In this document: in pieces, positions 1 through 4,430 of the stretch | Layout of the letters: each line of letters opens with the position of its first letter | Numbering within the stretch: position 1 is the stretch's first letter | From: JAWWPG01 sp038232255 | Lineage (GTDB): Bacteria; Actinomycetota; Actinomycetes; Propionibacteriales; Nocardioidaceae | Direction of reading: 5' to 3' | NCBI GenBank assembly: GCA_038232255.1 | Contig: JBBSIF010000152.1 | Location: 1-5,298, forward strand | DNA: 5,298 bases | Notes under the pieces: model-generated | Told to the model about the DNA's origin: nothing | Databases searched by the model: none | What the model saw: only the letters and a program-made list of their open reading frames with translations | Position numbers and translations under genes: made by a program

Positions 1-91
1 CCAGCAGCGACCGGGTGACCCGCCCCTCGGCGCTGCAGCCGATCTGATCGTCGTCCGCGCGGACCGCCAGCGCCTGACCTATAACCGTCAT
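1..91 (-). CDS. Possible 5' end of an unidentified gene running off the left edge
   Basis: An open frame starts at an ATG at 91 (minus) and stays open to the left edge, giving 30 codons that begin MTVIGQALAVRADDDQIGCS. Just upstream on the minus strand is a GGAG, five bases before the ATG, which is a plausible ribosome binding site. Third codon positions are mostly G or C, as expected for coding DNA here. I recognise no family in so short a stretch. The same frame is open further upstream, with another in-frame ATG at 133 and the residues CGAC just before it, so the true start could lie earlier. It is on the same strand as the hydrolase, 262 bases downstream of it. GC-rich DNA gives open frames by chance, so confidence is low. 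Confidence 0.35.
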   Translation of the reverse strand, partial: MTVIGQALAVRADDDQIGCSAEGRVTRSLL

Positions 92-306
92 GACCACTCC
101 GTCCCTGCGGGCCGCTCGATGCCGCCCGTTCATCACCTCCTCGAACGAGGGCTCGGCGTCTCGACATGCACCGCAGAACTCATCACGCCGGATCCGCTCG
201 AGCGCCGGACGCGAAATCCGCGCATGGCTGGACCAGCTTCCTCGGTCAAGTACAAGCAGGCGTCGAGAGGTCCCATACCGACCGATTAGCGAGACGCAGC
301 AGACCG

Positions 307-330
307 TCCGATAGCCGACGGCTGCCGGGA
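307..330. repeat. Palindromic repeat, copy A
   Basis: The left arm TCCGATAGCCG is identical to that of the perfect copy at 1741. The right arm is degraded (CGGCTGCCGGGA instead of CGGCTATCGGAA), leaving a stem with T-G wobbles and an A-C mismatch. It lies 24-47 bases beyond the hydrolase stop codon on the minus strand, so it could form a hairpin in the 3' end of that transcript. There is no T-rich tract, so calling it an intrinsic terminator would be inference. Confidence 0.7.
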
Positions 331-353
331 CGATGTCCAGGCAGCCAGATCGC

Positions 354-1262
354 TCATCGATGCCGACGTCGGAGCCACGACTTGATGTCGTCCATCGCAG
401 CTGTCGCCATGGGCGTGCCGTGCCCGGTGAACCCGTGAGGTGACGCGGGGTAGATGCGCAACTCGACGTCCACCCCGGCCGCTGAGAGGCGCCCGGCCAT
501 CGCCAGGTTGTCCTGGAGCAGGACGTCGTCGGCCCCGACGACGATCAACACCGGCGGTAGGCCCACGAGGTCGGCGTAGATCGGTGAGATGTCCGGGTGA
601 GTGCGGTCCTCGGCGGCACCGGTATAGGCGTCGAGGAAGTACTCGTCGGCAATCAGACGCCCGGCCGGGGTCAGGCCGCTCAGGTCATAGGTGCCGAACT
701 GCAACACAGCGGTCCCGTACGCCGCGACCGCCCGCTCGCGCAGCCGCAGCAGGGTGCTCATTGCCAATGTCGCACCGGCGGAGAAGCCTCCGATGGACAG
801 CTTCGTGGTGCCGAAGCGGTCCCGAGCGTAATCCGCGAGCCAGAGCGCCGCCGTCTCGCAGTCGTCGGGCGCGGCGGGCCAGGGGTGTTCTGGAGCCAGC
901 CGGTAGTCCACGCTGATGACCGCAAGATCAAGGGCGTCGGCGAGAGCCCGATCACGGACGTCGCTTCCTGCCGCAGAGCCCATGTAGAAGCCCCCGCCGT
1001 GGAGCTCCAGGAACACGCCGGCCACCTCACCGCTCGCCGGCTCGTGGATGCGCACCGGGACGCTGCGTCCGCCGGCGCGGACGACCTCGACGGCAGCGGG
1101 CGGGTCCGATGGGGCGGGAGCAGGCGCCGTTGCGCGGAGCCTCCGGAGCTCTTCGAGGCTGCTCGGACCACGGCCCGCCACACGCTGCGCGTAGAAGGCG
1201 CGCGACTCCGCCACGAGCCCGCTCAGACGAGGATCGATGAGGTCCACCAGCCCGAACTGCAT
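354..1262 (-). CDS. Alpha/beta hydrolase, family IV (hormone-sensitive-lipase-like) esterase
   Basis: This is a 302-residue, probably cytoplasmic serine hydrolase expected to cleave carboxylic esters of small acyl or alcohol substrates; the substrate cannot be read from sequence. Visible hallmarks are the oxyanion-hole motif HGGGF (88-92), the family IV block DYRLAPEHPWPAAPDD (119-134), the nucleophile elbow GFSAG (159-163, Ser161), an acidic residue in GADD (Asp246 most likely) and the catalytic His276 in SPHGF. The elbow has Phe where family IV usually has Asp (GDSAG). Length matches the family. No signal peptide is seen; the N-terminal ~55 residues fit the cap region and a proline/alanine linker. 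The ATG at 1262 has no Shine-Dalgarno, but TAGGCT lies eight bases upstream, fitting a leaderless transcript. It seems to be a single-gene unit, followed by repeat copy A. Confidence 0.9.
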   Translation of the reverse strand: MQFGLVDLIDPRLSGLVAESRAFYAQRVAGRGPSSLEELRRLRATAPAPAPSDPPAAVEVVRAGGRSVPVRIHEPASGEVAGVFLELHGGGFYMGSAAGSDVRDRALADALDLAVISVDYRLAPEHPWPAAPDDCETAALWLADYARDRFGTTKLSIGGFSAGATLAMSTLLRLRERAVAAYGTAVLQFGTYDLSGLTPAGRLIADEYFLDAYTGAAEDRTHPDISPIYADLVGLPPVLIVVGADDVLLQDNLAMAGRLSAAGVDVELRIYPASPHGFTGHGTPMATAAMDDIKSWLRRRHR

Positions 1263-1276
1263 GGCGACCGAGCCTA
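1263..1276 (-). promoter_or_regulatory. Putative -10 element for a leaderless hydrolase transcript
   Basis: On the minus strand the hexamer TAGGCT (1276-1271) fits TANNNT and lies eight bases before the ATG at 1262, with no ribosome binding site between. No good -35 hexamer is visible at 16-19 bases. The remainder of the gap up to 1465 holds a 12-bp perfect palindrome AGCGGATCCGCT (1394-1405) and no convincing gene. Confidence 0.35.
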
Positions 1277-1465
1277 GGCGAGAGCAAGGGCCAGACCGCG
1301 GCCGCGCGCCGGTTCCCGGTCCGCCCCAGCCAGGGCCAGCCTAAACGGAGCGTCCCGCGAGCCGACCGGCCAGCGACACAGGGCCGTCCCACAAGCGGAT
1401 CCGCTACCGGACGTCACAGAGTCCCACCTACGTGCCGGTCTGATCGTCGCTGCCGTCAACGTCGA

Positions 1466-1678
1466 TCAGTCGCGCTGCCCGTCCGGACCGGAGCCCTGGC
1501 CGTTCGAGCGGTAGCGGGCCAGCACAAACACAGCCGCAACCCCGCAGGTCGCTCCGGCGAGCCCTTCCGCCACAAGAGGGGGCCAACCGAGTGCACCCGC
1601 CAGCAGGGCTGCCGCCACCCCCAGGACGACCGCCACGGCGAGCAGGAGCCACCACGGGGCTCGGTCCTGTCTGGTCAC
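1466..1678 (-). CDS. Small protein with two predicted transmembrane helices
   Basis: The product has 70 residues and I do not recognise its family. From the GTG at 1678 it reads VTRQDRAPWW, then a hydrophobic segment (about residues 9-30), a short WPP turn (32-34), a second hydrophobic segment (about 35-54), and a basic then glycine/aspartate-rich hydrophilic tail starting ARYRSNG. This predicts a helical hairpin in the cytoplasmic membrane. I chose GTG 1678 over an upstream start at 1900 because the longer version would cross the vapB start region and its extra residues look unlike coding sequence, and because TACGGT lies exactly six bases before this GTG. The gene is divergent from the toxin-antitoxin locus. 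It could be a general small membrane protein; nothing visible ties it to the toxin. Confidence 0.65.
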   Translation of the reverse strand: MTRQDRAPWWLLLAVAVVLGVAAALLAGALGWPPLVAEGLAGATCGVAAVFVLARYRSNGQGSGPDGQRD

Positions 1679-1684
1679 GAGCGC

Positions 1685-1715
1685 ACCGTAATCGCGGTTA
1701 CGCGTCGCGCACCAA
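1685..1715 (-). promoter_or_regulatory. Putative promoter of the small membrane protein gene
   Basis: On the minus strand a perfect TANNNT hexamer, TACGGT (1690-1685), ends six bases before the GTG at 1678, consistent with transcription starting at the start codon. A TTGGTG (1715-1710) could serve as the -35, with a 19-base spacer, slightly long. There is no Shine-Dalgarno between the -10 and the GTG. Confidence 0.4.
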
Positions 1716-1740
1716 GGGCCGAGAGCCGACGGCGCGCCGC

Positions 1741-1763
1741 TCCGATAGCCGACGGCTATCGGA
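1741..1763. repeat. Palindromic repeat, copy B (perfect)
   Basis: The left arm TCCGATAGCCG and a right arm that is its exact reverse complement surround a single A, giving a perfect 23-bp palindrome. It lies in the divergent region between the small membrane protein gene and vapB, 41 bases before the vapB ATG. Its position would suit an operator for the autoregulating VapB antitoxin. However, related copies sit at the ends of unrelated genes, which argues for an interspersed element instead. Confidence 0.85.
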
Positions 1764-1792
1764 AACACCTGGCATGCACCGCGTACGTGTGC

Positions 1793-1804
1793 CACGCTAC
1801 TGCC
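1793..1804 (+). promoter_or_regulatory. Putative -10 element for leaderless vapBC transcription
   Basis: CACGCT (1793-1798) keeps the two most informative positions of TANNNT (A at position 2, T at position 6) and ends six bases before the ATG at 1805. No Shine-Dalgarno is present. No clear -35 is visible. This matches the spacing seen before the other genes in this window. Confidence 0.3.
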
Positions 1805-2047
1805 ATGGATGCCACACTCGTGCTTGGACAGCAGGGCCGCCTCGTGATCCCGGCGGAGGTGCGCACTGCCCTGGGATTGGCTCCTGGTGATCGCCTGCAC
1901 CTACACATATCGGGCCAGCGGCTAGTGCTGGAGCGACAGCAGGACGCCGCGGCGGAGTTGCGCGGCCTAGCAACAAGCATCCCTCGCAGCCGCTCGCTCG
2001 TCGAGGAGCTCCTGGCCGAGCGGCGAGTGGCTGCGGCCTGCGAATGA
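1805..2047 (+). CDS. vapB: VapB-type antitoxin, SpoVT/AbrB (MazE-like) DNA-binding fold
   Basis: This 80-residue protein has the swapped-hairpin AbrB signature over residues 1-45: LVLGQQGRLVIPAEVRTALG followed by LAPGDRLHLHISGQRLVL. It is expected to dimerise, bind palindromic DNA in its own promoter and neutralise its partner toxin. The C-terminal stretch SLVEELLAERRVAAACE (64-80) resembles the toxin-binding tail of VapB antitoxins. I start at ATG 1805 because the fold begins directly there and a -10-like hexamer lies six bases upstream; an alternative GTG at 1787 only adds six residues. The stop overlaps the vapC start by four bases (ATGA), the usual translational coupling. Since the downstream toxin is interrupted, this antitoxin may now act alone, possibly only as a regulator. 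Confidence 0.88.
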   Translation: MDATLVLGQQGRLVIPAEVRTALGLAPGDRLHLHISGQRLVLERQQDAAAELRGLATSIPRSRSLVEELLAERRVAAACE

Positions 2048-2424
2048 CGGTTCTGGACGCCTCGGCGGTCCTTGCGCTAGTGCACGATGAACCGGGCGCC
2101 GACGTCGTGTAAGACGAGCTCGCAGCGGCGGTCCTGGGAGCGGCGAACCTGGCGGAGGTGATCGGCAAGCTCGTCGATGCGGACGTCGACGTCGGCCGAG
2201 TCCGTGAGCTGCTCAGGGCAGCCGGAGTGCGGATCGCGCCGGTTCTCGAGGAGGACGCCGAGCTGGCTGGCGCGATGCGTGCTCTGCCCGGCGGCCGAGC
2301 ATTGTCGCTTGGGGACCGATGCTGCCTGGCGCTCACGCTGCGCAGCACGCCCGCGGAGGTCCTGACCGCCGACCGCGCGTGGGCAGACCTTGACCTTCCG
2401 ATTCACGTGCGCCTGCTCCGATAG
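2044..2424 (+). pseudogene. vapC: VapC-type PIN-domain toxin with an in-frame TAA at codon 23
   Basis: Reading from the ATG at 2044 gives MTVLDASAVLALVHDEPGAD then VV, and then TAA at 2110-2112. After the stop the same frame stays open to the TAG at 2422, for 126 residues in all if codon 23 were a sense codon, which is normal VapC length. PIN ribonuclease hallmarks are all present: Asp5 in LDAS, Glu38 in NLAEV, Asp91 in LGDRCCLAL and Asp110 in TADRAW, expected to bind Mg2+ for RNA cleavage. Only codon 23 is wrong; one base change at 2110 would give Glu, Gln or Lys, and VapC relatives often have an acidic or polar residue there. A restart at GTG 2158 would give 88 residues lacking Asp5 and Glu38, so probably not an active nuclease. 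Recent nonsense mutation, sequencing error or readthrough are the alternatives. Confidence 0.88.
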
Positions 2425-2440
2425 CCGAACGCCTACCGGC
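2417..2440. repeat. Palindromic repeat, copy C, overlapping the vapC stop
   Basis: The left arm TCCGATAGCCG is identical to copies A and B. The right arm (ACGCCTACCGGC) pairs with it at 8 of the 10 inner positions. The TAG inside the left arm (2422-2424) is the stop codon of the vapC frame and the two preceding codons (CTC CGA) also come partly from the repeat. Its position at the 3' end of vapBC would allow a hairpin at the end of the transcript. Confidence 0.75.
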
Positions 2441-2530
2441 ACGCGCGAGGGCGGGTGCGTCCGGGCCACGGCCGTCCGCAGCGGATCAACAACCAGCCCA
2501 GCACCCGGAAGGGCTTGCGGCCCCGGCCGA

Positions 2531-2549
2531 TCCGGTCGCGCGCACCGGA
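2531..2549. repeat. Short inverted repeat upstream of the fusion gene
   Basis: TCCGGT (2531-2536) and ACCGGA (2544-2549) are perfect reverse complements around a seven-base CG-rich spacer. The repeat overlaps where a -35 would fall for the putative -10 at 2562, so it could be an operator. In DNA this GC-rich such a match can arise by chance, so this is a weak call. Confidence 0.25.
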
Positions 2550-2561
2550 CCGGACCGCCGC

Positions 2562-2573
2562 GACAATGACGGT
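2562..2573 (+). promoter_or_regulatory. Putative -10 element for the nucleotidyltransferase-Nudix gene
   Basis: GACAAT (2562-2567) ends six bases before the GTG at 2574. It matches TANNNT at A2 and T6, and no ribosome binding site is visible. It supports GTG 2574 as the start of a leaderless mRNA. A nearer ATG at 2566 is out of frame. Confidence 0.35.
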
Positions 2574-3599
2574 GTGACTGCCGTCCTGACGCCGCCGTTG
2601 TCGGTCGTCGCGGCCGTCGTCGCGGCGCTGCAGGCGCACGACGCCGTGGTCGCTGTCGGCGGCTCCGGACTGCTCGCGGCGCTTGGGCTTGTGGACGCAG
2701 TACGGGACTGGGACGTAACCACCGACGCCGCGACGCAGGCCGTCGAGGCTGCCCTGGCGGACGTCCCGGGCCTGACCGTCACAGCCGCCCCCTCCGGCGA
2801 GGCCGGCTATGCCACCCGGGCCCGCTTCCTCGTGCACGGCATCGACCATGACGTCGATGTCCTGGTCGGGTTTGCGCTGCTCGACCACGAGCACGTGGTG
2901 TCGCTGCCCACCCGAGTCACGCGCATGTGGCGCGGGCTGCCGATCGCCGACCCGGCAGTGTGGCTGCGGGCCTACCGGCTGCTCGGGCGCCACCAACGCG
3001 CGGACCTGCTGCAGCGCTGGCTCGACGGTGACGCGCGCCAGCACCCGTCCTCCTGGCTGAAACCAGCAGGGTTGGCATCCCAGTTGAGGCGGCTACCGGG
3101 ACGCCTGGTAGACGATCGGCCTGCGGTCGCTCCGCTTGACTGTCTTCAGCCATCGATGGCGGGGCTGCTCAGGACCTGCTGTGATGCCGGCGTGCCTCAT
3201 GTGGTCGTCGGTGCTCTCGTTGATCTCGACCGGATCCTGCTCGGGCACCGCAGCCCGTCGCGCAGGTGGTACCCGGACGTCTGGGACCTGCCCGGCGGGC
3301 ACGTCGAGCAGGGAGAGTCCGAGGTGGAGGCTCTCATACGGGAGCTGAGGGAGGAACTCGACCTGCGGGTCCTTGAGCGCGACGTCGTCGCAGTGGCTCG
3401 ACTACACCTTGGCGACGGCAGCGAGTCGTCCCTGACTTTGAGCATTTGGCGGGTCCGGCACTGGCAGGGAGTCATCACCAACCGCGCACCGGACGAGCAC
3501 GACCTGTTGCGCTGGTTCACCGCTGGTGATCTGGCCGGCCTGGCCCCGGCTCACGCGGACTACCCATCCCTTCTCCAAGGTGTGCTCGAAGGACGGTGA
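2574..3599 (+). CDS. Fusion of a nucleotidyltransferase-like domain and a Nudix hydrolase
   Basis: The 341-residue product has two parts. Residues 1-150 resemble a minimal nucleotidyltransferase of the polymerase-beta superfamily: GGSGLLAALG (29-38), DWDVTTD (45-51, Asp45/Asp47) and DHDVDVLVGF (91-100, Asp93/Asp95), then a helical part ending RAYRLLGRHQRADLLQRWL (132-150). Residues about 205-341 are a Nudix domain, with Nudix box at 242-264: Gly242, Glu248, Arg256, Glu257, Glu260 and Glu261 all match GX5EX7REUXEEXGU, while the usual Gly near its end is Asp263. Nudix enzymes hydrolyse nucleoside diphosphates linked to another moiety. A 50-residue linker (151-204) rich in Arg, Pro and Leu joins the parts. 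No frameshift is visible between them. The substrates are unknown; an NMP-transfer and removal pair is only a guess. The gene appears monocistronic, followed by repeat copy D. Confidence 0.85.
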   Translation: MTAVLTPPLSVVAAVVAALQAHDAVVAVGGSGLLAALGLVDAVRDWDVTTDAATQAVEAALADVPGLTVTAAPSGEAGYATRARFLVHGIDHDVDVLVGFALLDHEHVVSLPTRVTRMWRGLPIADPAVWLRAYRLLGRHQRADLLQRWLDGDARQHPSSWLKPAGLASQLRRLPGRLVDDRPAVAPLDCLQPSMAGLLRTCCDAGVPHVVVGALVDLDRILLGHRSPSRRWYPDVWDLPGGHVEQGESEVEALIRELREELDLRVLERDVVAVARLHLGDGSESSLTLSIWRVRHWQGVITNRAPDEHDLLRWFTAGDLAGLAPAHADYPSLLQGVLEGR

Positions 3600-3621
3600 C
3601 CGCCGTGGGCAGTCTGTGGTC

Positions 3622-3645
3622 TCGGTAGCCGAACGTCCTACGGGA
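3622..3645. repeat. Palindromic repeat, copy D (divergent)
   Basis: It shares GGTAGCCGAACG and a CCTAC-containing right arm with copy C, and the bases just after it (GGGAACACC) resemble those after copy B (CGGAAACACC). Arms pair imperfectly and need a one-base bulge. It begins 22 bases after the stop codon of the fusion gene, so, like copies A and C, it lies at the 3' end of a gene. Confidence 0.55.
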
Positions 3646-3672
3646 ACACCCCACGTTCCGTCGGCGAACGCT

Positions 3673-3694
3673 GTCACTCGCAGCGGCGAGTGGC
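3673..3694. terminator. Candidate bidirectional hairpin terminator between convergent genes
   Basis: CACTCGC (3675-3681) and GCGAGTG (3686-3692) form a perfect seven-base-pair stem with a four-base AGCG loop, extendable by a T-G wobble and a G-C pair to 3673-3694. It lies between the fusion gene (ending 3599, plus) and the methyltransferase gene (ending 3756, minus), where termination from both sides is expected. There is no T tract, as is usual for many actinobacterial hairpins, so function is inferred from position and symmetry. Confidence 0.45.
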
Positions 3695-3755
3695 GCGGTT
3701 CTCGCAGCGCTGTGCGGTCCGGAGAGTGAGCACTGTGCGCATGTTGGCTGTGGTG

Positions 3756-4430
3756 CTAGTTGTTCCGTTGAGCCCGGACGACGACGTCGTTGAGGACGGC
3801 GAGGGGTGCGCCGTTGGGCCTGTCAACCGTGTGGGTGCGGGCTTCGGCGGTGAGGATCTGCCAATCCTCGACGCGGAGAGTGCTCGTGATCTGCGCGATC
3901 TCGAGGCGGGCGCTGACCGGCGGTGAACCGGTCCCGGTACCGCCGTGCGTGCCGTGATCATCGTCATGGCTGCCGTGGCCATGGCGGTGCTCGTGTCCCA
4001 CGACGAGCAGTGTTCCGGCTGGCGCGACCCAGGAGGCCAGCCGCGAGACCAGGGCCTGCGGGGGCCCGGGTACGTGGACGTAGTGCGAGGTGACGAGGTC
4101 GAAGCGGGCGGCGGGGTCCCAGGTGAGGAGGTCGGCGGCGGTCCAGGTGATGCGCGCGGCGGCGCCGGGGTCGGCGGTCTCGGCGGCTCGGCGGGCTTGG
4201 TTGACGGCGGCGGGCGCGACGTCGACGGCGGTGACGTGCCAGCCGCGGGAGGCCAGCCAGAGCGCGTCGGCACCCCACCCGCAGCCGGCTTCCAGGGCGC
4301 GGCCGGGCGGCAGATCAGCGACCTCGGCGAGCAGACTGGGGCTGGGGTCCCGGCGGCTGGCGCCTTGGCCGTTCGCGTAGCGGTCCTGCCAGTAGCCGGC
4401 GTCGAACTCGCTGCCGTCGTGGCCGCTCAT
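3756..4430 (-). CDS. Class I SAM-dependent methyltransferase with a histidine-rich insertion
   Basis: This 224-residue, cytoplasmic enzyme is expected to transfer a methyl group from S-adenosylmethionine. Motif I is EAGCGWGADA (47-56), the ribose-binding acidic residue is Asp70 in TAVDVAP, the adenine-side motif is TAAD (97-100), and FDLVTSHYVHV (110-120) and PAGTLLVVGH (137-146) complete the core. It resembles small TehB-like/Methyltransf_25 enzymes in length and motif order. Directly after the last core strand is a stretch with seven histidines and four acidic residues (146-162: His146, 148, 150, 152, 155, 159, 162), which could bind a metal ion. The ATG at 4430 overlaps the stop of the flavoprotein gene by four bases (ATGA), so the two are co-translated. 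The acceptor substrate is not visible; a thiol, metalloid or partner-related small molecule is an inference from context. Confidence 0.85.
   Translation of the reverse strand: MSGHDGSEFDAGYWQDRYANGQGASRRDPSPSLLAEVADLPPGRALEAGCGWGADALWLASRGWHVTAVDVAPAAVNQARRAAETADPGAAARITWTAADLLTWDPAARFDLVTSHYVHVPGPPQALVSRLASWVAPAGTLLVVGHEHRHGHGSHDDDHGTHGGTGTGSPPVSARLEIAQITSTLRVEDWQILTAEARTHTVDRPNGAPLAVLNDVVVRAQRNN

Noticed and set aside
597..1277. Long plus-strand frame antisense to the hydrolase
   Set aside because: Low-complexity composition, no motif, and it lies opposite a gene with complete catalytic motifs.
1274..1459. Possible 61-residue minus-strand gene in the gap after the hydrolase
   Set aside because: No ribosome binding site or -10 element at a useful distance, no motif, and arginine/alanine-rich composition typical of chance frames.
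1787..1804. Longer vapB starting at GTG 1787
   Set aside because: It adds only CHATA-type residues that precede the AbrB fold, and the -10-like hexamer would lie inside the coding sequence.
2110..2112. Programmed recoding of the TAA in vapC
   Set aside because: No recoding signal is visible, and TAA is the stop least prone to readthrough; nonsense mutation or sequence error is simpler.
2433..3044. Minus-strand frame opposite the fusion gene
   Set aside because: No recognisable domain; the plus strand here carries clear nucleotidyltransferase motifs.
307..3645. CRISPR array suggested by the repeated 23-base unit
   Set aside because: Copies are about 0.7-1.4 kb apart with genes between them; there are no regularly sized spacers.
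4427..4430. A frameshift splitting a single flavoprotein-methyltransferase fusion gene
   Set aside because: The ATGA overlap, intact domain ends on both sides and a proper ATG favour two coupled genes. A split fusion cannot be excluded without homologue comparison.
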